Shown: positions 22,501 to 34,000 of the stretch, piece after piece
Numbering within the stretch: the first letter of the stretch is position 1
Layout of the letters: each line of letters opens with the position of its first letter
DNA from: Aphrocallistes beatrix
Lineage: Eukaryota; Porifera; Hexactinellida; Sceptrulophora; Aphrocallistidae
Assembly: GCA_963281255.1 (NCBI GenBank)
Contig: OY725494.1
Location: 4,911,934 to 4,975,933 of the forward strand
Reading direction: 5' to 3'
Length of the DNA stretch: 64,000 nt
The notes under the pieces: model-generated
What the model was told of the DNA's origin: nothing
Seen by the model: the letters and a program-made list of their open reading frames with translations, nothing else
Database searches by the model: none
Program-made: the position numbers and the translations under genes

Positions 22501-22902
22501 CGATATGTGTTAGTTGTATAATGGCAGTGGAGATTGGACAGTTTTAGTGCTGAAGTGTTCTGAGCACGTAAGAGATGAAACTAACACTTTTTGTTTTTCG
22601 TAACTAACAACAGACAGTCTTAAAATGAAAACATGAAAATACCCCGTTACCTATCCATTATTTAAAGTATTCCAATTTCCAACTGGCTGTTTTAGTTATT
22701 TGTCTAGGAAGCATCTATTATGAATTTATAATAATGAAAAAACCCGATTCTTCATAGCTTAATAAAGGACACATACATATGTGGACAATAATATTTTGCA
22801 AATTTCGTTTAATTATTGATTGTTAATTGTTCTTCTCACCAGATTCGTTGGTAGTAATAATGCAGTGATGAATTTGTATTATCCAAATTGTACTATCTAG
22901 AG
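19561..22902. other. 3.3-kb gene-poor intergenic region
   Basis: No gene recognised. A triple short repeat of TTTCTTATAATTTCACTGGG lies at 20462-20525. An imperfect inverted repeat with arms TTTACAACTCTTTACAAT and its complement spans about 22350-22438. A 90-codon frame at 20770-21042 has no support. Confidence 0.5.
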
Positions 22903-23262
22903 CAGTGTTTCTCAACCTTTTTCTTCTCGCGGCACCCTTTCTAAACTTATACCTTTCAGCGGCACCCCTTAATTTTACTTAGGGGCAGGCCAATGAACAA
23001 ATGATAGTAAAAGTGGAGATTGATTTGAATTATTACGACTTTAATATAGAATAACTAATTAATAAACTAGGAAATTATTGTGAATATTGTGTAATAAATT
23101 ATTCCAGAGGATTGTCAGAGGACAATCATCAAATTCAACATTGACAATGGTATCAATAGAAAATAAAATAAAGCAGTATGTAAATGTGGTAAGGCCTACG
23201 GCACCCCTAGAGGAAGCAAATGGCACCCCAGGGTGCCGCGGCACCCCGGTTGAGAACCACTG
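22903..23262. mobile_element. hAT-like MITE, copy 1 of pair
   Basis: Starts CAGTGTTTCTCAACC, ends GGTTGAGAACCACTG, with an 8-bp target duplication ATCTAGAG on both sides (22895-22902, 23263-23270). About 98% identical to the element at 24365-24724, so recently active. Confidence 0.9.
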
Positions 23263-23354
23263 ATCTAGAGTGTTAACCGAATTTTTCGCTTTGTATTCTC
23301 AAATTTAAGGATATTTAACCAAAACTTGAAGACAAATATTTTGAATATCTAATG

Positions 23355-23479
23355 CAGCGGTTTTCAACCTTTTTGGGCTGTGGACCCCCTATAAAAATTT
23401 TCCTATATTCTGTGGACCATCTCCTATTAACCGTAACACAAAATTCCGAATCCTGTGGACCCCAGGTTGGGAACCGCTG
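23355..23479. mobile_element. Short hAT-like MITE
   Basis: Ends CAGCGGTTTTCAACC and GGTTGGGAACCGCTG, with 8-bp duplication ATCTAATG on both sides (23347-23354, 23480-23487). Interior carries TGTGGACCCCC phrases and is only 125 bp. Confidence 0.88.
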
Positions 23480-23487
23480 ATCTAATG

Positions 23488-24356
23488 TTTAAGGAATTTA
23501 GGGGTATTTCGGGTTTGAATTAATTCCTAGTGGTTAGCTATGGGTGTAGCATTTCTAGTGCAGTTTAGATTTGAATATTTTATGACATGGAAGGGTACTA
23601 TTCTTACGTCCGTACGCGCGATACTGCAAAATCTGAAATTCGACTCTTTCTAATTTGGTATTTCAGGTCCTTCCATGTTGAGATATACGACTGCTGTTAA
23701 TCATGCACAAGAATTATGAATGGTAATTAGAGTTGTTATCATGTGACTATGTTTTAATGGTTGCTTTCTTTCTTGAACTAGACCAATAGTCTGTCAGCTT
23801 TTAGTGTAATATGTACTTCATTCAAACCGAAAATATTTTAAATTTTTTTGATCTGGCATTATTTGAAAGTGTGAGTTCAGCTGTAGAAGTTATCTGTTCT
23901 AACAAGTTAGGAATAACTTTCGTAAAACTGTTTCCGCTCACTAAACTAGTGTTAAGGAATTGGCCATGCCGTCTTGTCATCTCTTAAACCAGTGGTTTCA
24001 ACCTTTTGAGTCGAAATCACTTTTGATATCGAAATCAGCATTTGTCTATTCAGCATTTTTATATTCTCTAACCATCATAACTAATACGAAACGAATCGTC
24101 AGTAAATTGCCATGGAATGCCCTGTGGTATCTCGCTATACACAACACTATCATGACTGACGAGACAAATTTAGAAATCATTCACTTTCTATTTTACTGAA
24201 ATAGATGGAATGATAAATGAAAACAATGTGTTTATTTGGTTATATTATACATTTTCACAAAAGGTGTCAACATGTATGGCCAATCAGAATCCGGGATTTA
24301 ACACTACAGTTGGCTTTCATTTTATTGACCAACAAGCACGATTTTCTATTGTGATA
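23488..24356. other. Intergenic, nothing recognised
   Basis: AT-rich DNA without a supportable gene. A short frame at 23960-24199 lacks any domain. Confidence 0.45.
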
Positions 24357-24364
24357 GTGTAGTC

Positions 24365-24724
24365 CAGTGTTTCTCAACCTTTTTCTTCTCGCGGCACCCT
24401 TTCTAAACTTATACCTTTCAGCGGCACCCCTTAATTTAACTTAGTGGCAGGCCAATGAACAAATGATAGTAAAAGTGGAAATTGATTTGAATTATTACGA
24501 CTTTAATATAGAATAACTAATTAATAAACTAGGAAATTATTGTGAATATTGTGTAATAAATTATTCCAGAGGATTGTCTGAGGACAATCATCAAATTCAA
24601 CATTGACAATGGTATCAATAGAAAATAAAATAAAGCAGTATGTAAGTGTGGTAAGGCCTGCGGCACCTCTAGAGGAAGCAAATGGCACCCCAGGGTGCCG
24701 CGGCACCCCGGTTGAGAACCACTG
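24365..24724. mobile_element. hAT-like MITE, copy 2 of pair
   Basis: Same family as 22903-23262, flanked by the 8-bp duplication GTGTAGTC (24357-24364, 24725-24732). The few differences between copies are mostly single-base changes. Confidence 0.9.
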
Positions 24725-24732
24725 GTGTAGTC

Positions 24733-25772
24733 ATTTATTTTGTATAGAAAAGGTGTGGAAAATTGTTTTCCATTTTGTTTGCAGATGTGTGAAAATTTTG
24801 CTTAGATCTTAGAACTTAATCGTAGTCATATCATTTGACACCTACATGCCAATTTTCATATCTCTACGACTTCCCAATTCTTCAATCAATTCGGACAAAC
24901 ACACACTTAACGACTCAATACATATAAATGAATGACAATGACTTATAAACTTGAAATCTGATTGGTTGACATGGAGAAAATTGTTTAAAATGTAATTAAG
25001 GAATATATTATGCAAATTCTCCTCTGATACTTAGATTCATGGCGTTATAGCATTCATTGTCAGATCCTGTTACTAGATAAATTATACGTGTCGTGGTGGT
25101 CGTTTTTGTTTGTGGTCGTTTTGACTAGCAACCACATTAAGCAATGGCGCATTAAACAAGAATCAATACGTGACATTAGCATTTCTATAGAATTATGGCT
25201 TCTGTGCCATGTGCCATACACAGCAAACTTTGCTATCTCGAACTTTGACCAGAAGGGTTGTTTTGCATTATACGTATAAATGCTAAGGGGATTTTTGAAA
25301 CATTGATGGAACATATGTATTCAGCTGGCTGAAGGCTGATGTAGCTTTATCGATGGGTAGCTAGGACATGATTGGTTGTTGCATGAGCCAATTTATTTTC
25401 AGTATCGGTTCTCTAATGACTCAATTGTATGCATTGTGGCATTAAACATCTTTTTACATTCAAAAGCAACTGTGAAACAAACCCGAGAATGATTGGAACA
25501 TTTGCCACTTTGCTAGGCGAGGTGTTACTTAGATTTTGTTCCTTTTAGTCGAGAATTAATTAGAATCCACTGAGATTTGAATAAGTTTATAAAATGGATA
25601 CTTGCGTTTTTTCAGTTTATTCGTTCAGTTATTCTGTATAATTGAATATTATAGTAATAATGAATTAATTAATAAATATTTATTTTGGACAACGAAAACA
25701 AATAAAATTGCAATTTCTAAAAAAAGTTGTAAACATTAAAAATCCCTTTTTATGAGAACAACAATCCGCGAG
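24733..25772. other. Intergenic, nothing recognised
   Basis: No gene, repeat or RNA recognised before the promoter of bZIP-like copy 3. Confidence 0.45.
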
Positions 25773-25780
25773 TATAAATA
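25773..25780 (+). promoter_or_regulatory. TATA box of bZIP-like copy 3
   Basis: TATAAATA, 39 bp before the ATG at 25812. With a start site about 30 bp downstream, the 5' UTR would be about 10 nt, and the in-frame upstream ATG at 25752 would lie outside the transcript. Confidence 0.6.
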
Positions 25781-25811
25781 CATTTTCAAATTTGTACTCA
25801 AACAAATTCAA

Positions 25812-26222
25812 ATGGACTACGAAACTAAAGACACAGACATCTCCAATCTTCTCTCAGAATTTTTCGAGTTAGATTCGGAGAAAAATGAACTTAGTTCCAT
25901 TCCTGATTGCATTGACACACTCCCTCACTTCCCTTACCTCCCAGACAGCGCTATCCGGGGGATAAGACTGTCCGAACTCTACAAGCGGATGAGTGCCGCG
26001 CATGCCAGCAGTGAGGAGATAGAGCAGATTCGCGTTCGGAGACGGAGACTGCAGAAGTCACACTTCAAGCAGAAGTACGACCGACAGGGAAGAGAGGCGT
26101 TCGAACAGCTGAAGTCCACTCTGTCTCTCCTCACACTTCAGAAAGAACAGCTGATCCAGCTGAAGAATGAGCTGGAAGAAGAAATTAACTTTTATGAAGA
26201 AAACACCAACACAACCAATTAG
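25812..26222 (+). CDS. Maf-like bZIP-family protein, copy 3 (136 aa)
   Basis: Single exon. I chose the ATG at 25812 (MDYETKDTD) over the upstream in-frame ATG at 25752 because the TATA box lies between them. The N-terminal 27 residues are acidic and unlike copies 2 and 4. The middle (SSIPDCIDTLPHF to KEQLIQ) is almost identical at DNA level to copies 2 and 4; the last 20 residues diverge again. Basic region RRRRLQKSHFKQKYDRQGRE with Lys and Asp at the usual Asn and Arg positions. A Leu zipper follows. Confidence 0.8.
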   Translation: MDYETKDTDISNLLSEFFELDSEKNELSSIPDCIDTLPHFPYLPDSAIRGIRLSELYKRMSAAHASSEEIEQIRVRRRRLQKSHFKQKYDRQGREAFEQLKSTLSLLTLQKEQLIQLKNELEEEINFYEENTNTTN

Positions 26223-27764
26223 TCAACAAATATGCTACCAGCTAATTAGCTCTAAACCACGCTTTTCTACGCTTATTATAAGATAGTTAATATTGCTATG
26301 CAAATATCAAATGCTGAATCCTGAATTTTATTTACTATTATTGATATGTGCGGCTATTTATAACTATTTGTTTACTCGGAAAATTTCGTGATTTCCTTTG
26401 TAGGATTTAAGACATTGTTGCCACAGTTATTAGTGTTAGAAGAAATTGATTTTATTGGTTCGCTTTCGTTGTGCGACTAATGAATGCAATTCCTTAGCAT
26501 CAATTAGCAACCATTAAAAAATGATGTGACGTCATTAACTGTGATTGCTCTAGTCATTCCCATACAAAATATGCCAATCAACCGATGTAATTTTGTATTA
26601 ACTTCTACGTATTTATAGAAACTATTTCCTATTTCCTTGAGAATTGTTTTTTGAGTTGTCTCTTTTTTTTGAGTTGTCTGTTTTTTGAGTTGTCTGTTTG
26701 AGTTGTCCCATTGTAATGGATTTTAAAGTGCTTTCCTAGCTTACGTTTTGAAGACATAATGAAAGTATTTTTAAAACGACTGCAAAACTTTCGGCCGAGA
26801 TTAGAATTGATTGATTTATAATTTCAACTAATTTAAATGTTCCAATGGAACTAGCACTTACAAGCTAAGTACGTATGACCACTGATCCAACACTTATAAG
26901 CGAGATTCAATCCTTATAGTCGAGACGTCTTGCTTTTCGTAAGCTAAATTTATTCGGAGCGAATTGAGATTCGTAATAGGGGTCGATTTTATAAACGAAC
27001 GGAATTTGCGCATTTTTGTTTACATAGAAAGTGTGGACGTATGTTGCAATGGGTATTATCCTTGATTTTAAGCTGTGTACAGCAAGTGATAGAAAATCAA
27101 AAAAATTGATTGGTTGTAACCCCAGAGATCTAACTATACACCGCCAGCTGTGTTATGATAACTCCGTAGAGACGCTGGAGGGAGAGTTGGGATTTTATCC
27201 TCAAATCCCAACTGTATATAAATAGGGATTTGATTTCGAATCAACCCAACTCTAAATCTCTGATTTGAGCAATCCTGTTCCAATAATGAGCCTTCAATGT
27301 AAGTCCGATTTCTATGGAAATCTGCTCTCTTATTCGAATCCCAAAACTGCTTGACTACATGATATAATCCATCTGGAGAACACTGGTTTCGGCTCTGTAG
27401 AAAATGTCCATATTGAATTATACATTATCAATGTCTCCTATTGTTATAAAATGAAATTTAACCTTTTCATTTCGAAAGTGTAGACTTGGTGAATCAAATT
27501 GTCCAATATAATGCTCCTATACTGAGATAGCTTGAACTATCATAGCACTCGACGAGTTGAAACTGAAGTCTGGAAGGTCTGCAATGCTGTACCAAGATTC
27601 AATCTTAACAGCGAGTAACTTCTGTCCGTTTGCTCTTCCTCGAAATCTACTGGGCAAATTGCACCAAACTTACCATATGTTTTCTATGTGATGGGGATCT
27701 GTAGATGGTTACAATTTATAAAATCTTACCGCCTTTTTCAGGTGTCAAATTGTATTGGCCAATC
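26223..27764. other. Intergenic with short tandem repeat
   Basis: About three to four copies of TTTTTTGAGTTGTCTG lie at 26645-26712. No gene recognised; a 64-codon frame at 27031-27225 has no domain. Confidence 0.45.
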
Positions 27765-27973
27765 AGAGTATTCAAGATATCCACAGCACATATTCCACGT
27801 AGACGCAATGTCATTATAATGTTAAATAAGCGAAATATCAAACAATCGGAGTTGATTGGGCAAATAATTTAATAAAAGCAGGCATCTAATATTTGCGTTC
27901 TGGCATTTCATAGAAATTAGCAGTGAGAATCTATTTGAAGTGAGTAATTGCATTGGTTGTAGCGATACTAATT

Positions 27974-28402
27974 TTAGGCTTCAAGCTGCAAGCTTTTCTC
28001 ATAGAAACGTATCTCTTCTTCCAACTCAGCTCTATCCTGGATCAGCTGTTCTTTCTGAAGTGTGAGGAGAGACAGACTGGACTTCAGCTGTTCGAACGCC
28101 TCTCTTCCCTGTCGGTCGTACTTCTGCTTGAAGTGTGACTTCTGCAGTCTCCGTCTCCGAACGCGAATCTGCTCTATCTCCTCACTGCTGGCATGCGCGG
28201 CACTCAGCCGCTTGTAGAGTTCGGACAGTTTTATCCCCCGGATAGCGCTGTCTGGGAGGTAAGGGAAGTGAGGGAGTGTGTCAATGCAATCCGGAATGGA
28301 ACTAGCACCTTTTTTATTCGGCAGATAAACATCCAAATCAGAATGTGACACATCTGAATAATCCTCAAATGGAACATCTGAAAATGCCTCAATGTTATTC
28401 AT
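27974..28402 (-). CDS. Maf-like bZIP-family protein, copy 4 (142 aa)
   Basis: Single exon, differing from copy 2 at only about five residues (for example Pro for Arg in SSIPDC, Gln for Lys in KSHFKQKYD). Same layout: acidic N-terminus, Maf-type extended homology helix, basic region with Lys and Asp in place of the invariant Asn and Arg, and zipper. Its promoter region was copied again at 34929 onward by the tandem duplication whose left edge falls within its first codons. Confidence 0.8.
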   Translation of the reverse strand: MNNIEAFSDVPFEDYSDVSHSDLDVYLPNKKGASSIPDCIDTLPHFPYLPDSAIRGIKLSELYKRLSAAHASSEEIEQIRVRRRRLQKSHFKQKYDRQGREAFEQLKSSLSLLTLQKEQLIQDRAELEEEIRFYEKSLQLEA

Positions 28403-28446
28403 ATTGTTTGTGTTTTTATTTCTTTTATTTTCATTGTTTACATCTG

Positions 28447-28454
28447 CTTTTATA
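28447..28454 (-). promoter_or_regulatory. TATA box of bZIP-like copy 4
   Basis: TATAAAAG on the minus strand, 52 bp before the ATG at 28402; the same spacing as copy 2. Confidence 0.65.
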
Positions 28455-28475
28455 CAATTTGAAATACTGAAAGTC

Positions 28476-30552
28476 TACTTAACCCATTTAATTTAATACC
28501 TGGACATGACCTAACCTTGTACATTGTAAATAGCTTTTTGGTTTTGAAGTATATTTCAGATAATGACTTAGATAATTTAATTGTTCTTGCTCCATTTGTT
28601 GTTCAATCTAAACTTACTATGACGCCTCAAATGATTATTACCCTCTTCGCTTAGTTTGGACAGTATTTACACCTTACTCCCAGTTTGTAAGTAAATAATG
28701 ATGACAGGTTCTTTATATTTACAAATATTACTATTGACTCATAAATTTACTTATCCCATTTTTTTACCTTGTGTAAACATGTTAAGGTTGTGCCATTATC
28801 ACCTTCAATTTAAGGATAGAAATCAGAGATGAAATTTAATATTAGAGTATAATTTATGAGAGAAGATCTTTGACCAATGAAAATTAGATACGTTTCTAAT
28901 GGGACAGAGCTTATTTTTTGTATTTTCAAACTACCCAATCAGAATATCGCCCTAGAGGTAAGGTTCTAGAATGGATCTCTTTAAGACGAGTCAAATTTCA
29001 TTAATTCCACTGAGCGCCACATTATGAGGTTCCATATCCTATACAGCGTAGGAATATAATTAATTATTCACTGAATCAAGTTGCAAGTTCAACACCATTG
29101 ATTGAGTGTTGAAGCAATTAGAATCATTGTTAAGAAACCATATCTCATAATCTATCATTCTAGAAATCCTATAAATAGCTGGAGAAAGCTTATCAGTTGG
29201 TTCCGTAGTTGCTTCAATTCAATTTTATTACTTTTGTGTGAGTTGGCTAACTTCCGTTATTCTTATTCACTTGACTCTAAATTTAAGTGTGATCTCAATT
29301 TTGGTATATCTTTAAATGTGAATACTTTATCCAAGTTAGTAACTAATCTCAACTATCATGTTTTAAAAGTAACCATACAGTTTATATTAATATCTTTGTC
29401 TGTGAGCAGTTGGCTACAAATTCTATACACACGTATCTTCTGTGAAATCAAAGTTTGAATCACAACACACAAGCGTTTCAATATCAACATTTTAAAATTC
29501 TAAATTTAATTAAAATGAAATATTTCAAAATATGAATGAAATTTTCATTTACAGTATTAGTGAAAGTCTTCTTAAACTCGTGTGTGTGACTGGGAACTGA
29601 AAGATAACTTTGTTCCTATTGCTAATTATCTAATTATATATTTACATATATTATCGTGGAGTTGTGCTGTTATATTCTTAGCCACTATTCAATAGCATCA
29701 CTCCATTAGTAACTGATACTCTGTGTAGGCCGGAGTCTCCATATATTATTGCCTGATTGAAATAATCTAGTCTAGATTCACTTGAGATGTTCGGATTTAT
29801 CACAGAATTCTTATTGTAAGTTTGAATTTTTATTGTTACGCGAGTTTTATATATATTGTCACCTATTTTTTAATTTTATTAGTTGTGTCGATAAAAGAGT
29901 CCTTTTACAAATTTGAACAATTTTTGTGTGTCGCTTAACGTGAATTTCCAGGGGAGAAATACTTGTTCAAATTGAGATACTTTTATTTGAATTACTGGAA
30001 TTTAAACCATTGTAGATTGGAATCTAATTTCAGCTCCGTTCCCACATATACATCCTCATTGCTTCTATATATCATTAGAGCTATTCACACGTCTCTCTAC
30101 TTTATGCTTAGTAAATTGAGAATGATTCTCCAAAAAAGAATTTTACCTTAAACTGCCAGTCTCAAACCAGTTTCTGATATTTCTGAGTATTTTTGCTCAA
30201 GCAAGTTTGCCATTGATACATTTTCAACAATTCTAGGAATTCTAGTTCTCAACCAATCTGCCAATCTTTGTGATTTGAGTTCGAATCACAGGAATAGTGT
30301 ATAGAACCACTCACATGAAAAGCAATAGTGATGAGTCAAAGTGATGAGTCATCGTTAACTTATTACGTCATCATCACTACCATGGGTTGGTGCTAATATT
30401 ATTGTGTTACAAGGACATAACTTCCTACACCATGACATGAGATATAGAAATCCTTGCATCTATGTTTATGTAATGTAAATAATAATGAGCGCCTTTTCGT
30501 TTAAGTCCACAAAGCGCCTAATGCGGACACTATTTTTTTCAGTTCCACAGCG
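28476..30552. other. Intergenic part of duplication unit 1
   Basis: Nearly identical to 35020-37263. Two matched open frames (29102-29458 and 29963-30151) recur in unit 2 but begin with TTG and show no domain, so they are not called. Confidence 0.55.
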
Positions 30553-30621
30553 ATGGACGAGCGAAGTTCTTATCCAATACATAGGACGTCGATATCAGAA
30601 TCATTTGTATTGAGTAGATTG
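30553..30621 (+). CDS. Candidate first exon of chimeric REEP copy
   Basis: ATG at 30553 opens a frame ending ...SESFVLSRLVV, which resembles the REEP N-terminus (SWIISRLVV) and would lead straight into exon 2. The splice phase does not fit any nearby GT donor cleanly, so this exon is tentative. Confidence 0.4.
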
Positions 30622-30738
30622 GTGGTTCAATAATGACGGAGTATTCTCAATTAGTTTCTCATTCATTGCTCTGATTGTGTTGTCTAGAGCAATGTTACGA
30701 TAACGATGTTTAATCTGAAATCTCCCAAATTGGATATA

Positions 30739-30923
30739 CAGTCAGGGTCGCTTAATACGATCCCGCTTAATATGAACATTCGTTTATTATGAACTAACCT
30801 CCTGGTCCCAATTTCATTTTTTAGATAGGATTTGTATTGAATCAAGTTCGCTTAATATGAAGTATCTCTATTATGAACAGATTTTTTGATCCCCTGGTGG
30901 TTCACAATAAGCGACCCTGACTG
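30739..30923. mobile_element. pogo/Tigger-like MITE, family B
   Basis: Ends CAGTCAGGGTCGCTTAATAC and the inverted AATAAGCGACCCTGACTG, flanked by TA. Unit 2 lacks it (37435-37455 shows the uninterrupted site), so it inserted after, or was lost since, the duplication. Confidence 0.88.
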
Positions 30924-30976
30924 TAATTTGCATATTTATTACTCAACCAATTGAGTAGTCACAACAATGCTTGTAG

Positions 30977-31049
30977 GCTATTCTGCTGCAAGCTCTATCC
31001 AGTCTTTGGCTCTTTCAAAGCTATCAGGAGGAGAAACGGAGAGGAATAC
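30977..31049 (+). CDS. Chimeric REEP exon 2
   Basis: Encodes LFCCKLYPVFGSFKAIRRRN and GEEY; acceptor GCTTGTAG, donor GTAAAT. Confidence 0.75.
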
Positions 31050-34000
31050 GTAAATACTTCATATAGACACCTCGGATAATATTACCAATTCACACTTCCT
31101 AGTATGATCTATGCAGTAAATCTGCCGATTTATAGTATAATCTAAAAAAAGAAGGATTTGTAAGTTCTATTTTTAGTTACCTACTATGCAATTGTGTATA
31201 TTAACATTATAAAGAGGCATATAACATGAGCAACCTTTTAACCACTTTTGGGCATAAAATCTGTACTAATGTTGATTTTGAATAATTCATAATTCTTCAT
31301 CTTTCAATGAATTTGTCAAATAAGCTTATTAGTGTAATCAACATTACCTAATTTATTTGACTAATTTCAAACATTTCTGGAATATAAGTATTACAATGAT
31401 TTGTCTGAAATGTACTGTCATTGCTTAGTACTTACTGAAAGTATAATTTGCTGTAAACAAAACTGTAAACAAACAGACATTTTTGCATTTTTGCCTATTT
31501 GTTTCTTAGCTCATTTGTACAAACAAATGAGCTAAAAACAAATAGGCAAAAATGCGGTCGACAGACCGATAGTGCAGCTCCATTAAGTGACTCGTGGAGC
31601 ATTTACATAATATATATCCTTAATTGAGTTAATTGAACAATTTTTTTCATTTCAGTCAATCAAATTCAAGAGGATTGTGAAAATATTTCATAATTTGGAC
31701 CCAGATTCAAATCTCCACCATATAAGGAATATATGGTCCAAATTTGATGCAATTTGATCCAATAGAATTTCCAGGAGCGAGCAGACGGACGTACGGACGT
31801 CGCAAGCCGATCATGACATAAGAAATCTCCTATACTAGGAGCTGCACTAAAACAATGACAGAACCTTATATATTAAAAATCTTCCCTTATATATTGCAAT
31901 GGTTTTTTAGTGCAGCTCCTAGTATAGGAAATGTCTTATGTCATGATCGGCTTGCGACGTCCGTCCATCCGTCTGCTCGCTCCTGAAACTTCTATTGGAC
32001 CAAATTGCACAAAATTTGGGCCATATATTCAGTATATGGTAAAGATTTGAGCCTGGATCCAAATTCTGAAATATTTTCACACCTTTCCACGAAAGTTGTC
32101 AATACGTATTAGCCAATCAGAATCCAAGGGTTTAACAATACAGTTGGCTTTGATTTTATTGACTATAATAGGGATTACACTTAACTAACTCAATATTCTT
32201 ACAGTAGAACTCGGTTAGTACTCGGATAATACGTTCTTCGGCTTAGTACGTACTCATTTTTCTGAACCAAAATCCATCTGTAACATAGACAAGCGCACTT
32301 CGCTTGCTTGCAGACACTGCGTGTCCGCAGAGTTATCCAGTGGGCGCTTGGGGATATTAGAGAAACGATACGTCGCTTTCTTGTTCTCTACTAAGTATGC
32401 TAAATCGCCATTTGTCTGCAGTAACATTAATGAAATCAGAAATGTAGCAGAAATTTGGGTTCGCGATAAATATAATTTACTTCGTATTAAGTAAATTAAT
32501 CTTGAATGTAAGGTCAATTTGAATCCACAAAGTTCACATTGCTAAAGATTATTATACTTGAATAATCAACCAATTTCAGTCCATGTCGTTAACAACTATT
32601 GAAGTGTGTTATATAATCAATCAATTCAATCATAAAATAACTTTTAACAATCAAATTATAGACTCAAAATAGCAGTATTCAATCATTTATATGGAATAGA
32701 ATCGTGTGAATCGCATTATAAAAGTTTAATCATTGATTGGTTCTCACATAAACCAATGAATTTCAATCACAAATAGTCTTTTCATTGTATGCATAAGTCA
32801 CTACTGTTTGATCCCAATGTATTTGCATTATAAAATAATCGAATTTGATTGGTCAGCACATTTTGTCACCTATCCCGGCGAGGTGTCAAGATATTGTTTA
32901 GATCCTCGAACTCCCTTCTAGACTGATTATTATTTACCTGTGTGCCAATTTTCACATTTCTAGCGCCTCCCAGTTCCTCAATTAAATTTGCACAAACAAA
33001 ACATTACGTTTTTAATGTATAAAATTCACACTTCTTGTTCTACTCATACAGTCACTTAATATGCTATACTATCAGACTGTCGACACATTCAAAAAATGAC
33101 TAGTTACTTAAGGTGATGCCGAAACACATCTTGACAACCGATTCTGGACTCTGATATGTGGTTTATATATGTTGATAATACATTTTTAAGGTCTATCGTC
33201 TCTTGGACATAATATTTTTTTTTTTTGTCAAATCCCTAACTCATTTCATCCATGGTCCAAAATACAGTTGACTCCGCTTAATAGGGTCACATCGGTCAGG
33301 GCATATTTTGCCCCGATTAAGCGGAGAACCCTATTAACCGAAAATAATTTTGTATTAGCTCCTATGTGTGAGAGCTATTCCGGTCCTACCAAAAGTGACC
33401 CAATTAAGCGGCTGATCCGATTAAACAGTGACCCTATTAAGCGGGGTCGACTGTATATAAAGTGCCCATTACCTCAGTTATCAAACTCTCTTCCACCTAA
33501 TGCTACTATGTGCATCCTTAGGCTAAATGGCTCATGTACTGGATCACCTTTGCACTCTTCTCCACAGTTACTTACTTCACAGACTATGTTCTATGGTGGT
33601 AGGTGTCAAGTACAGTCGACTCCGCTTAATAGGGTCACTACTTAATCGGGTCACTTTTGGCAGGACCGGAATAGCTCTCATACATATAAGCTCATACAAA
33701 ATATTTTCGATTAATAGGGTCCTCCGCTTAATCGGGGCAAAATGTCCTCTGACCGATGTGACCCTATTAAGCGGAGCCGACTGTATTTTAATTATATTTT
33801 TAGAGGTGTGAACTAAAGTTGGGTCTAACCCCCTGAAGTTGTGGCTAGAAACAACCTTGGTGTCAAATCTATTCTTAGATCTTTGTACTCACAGTTTCAG
33901 TTTCAGTTTGGTCTAGGTTTCCTCTCTACGAGATTCTGAAGTTATGCATTGCCATCTGGCTGCTGCCATTCTTTCGGGTTAGAATATATATTTAGTATTG

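Larger units (their letters stand above)
27765..28475 (-). repeat. Right arm of inverted segmental duplication
   Basis: Inverted copy of 18845-19560, including bZIP-like copy 4, its TATA box and the 3' flank. Confidence 0.85.
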
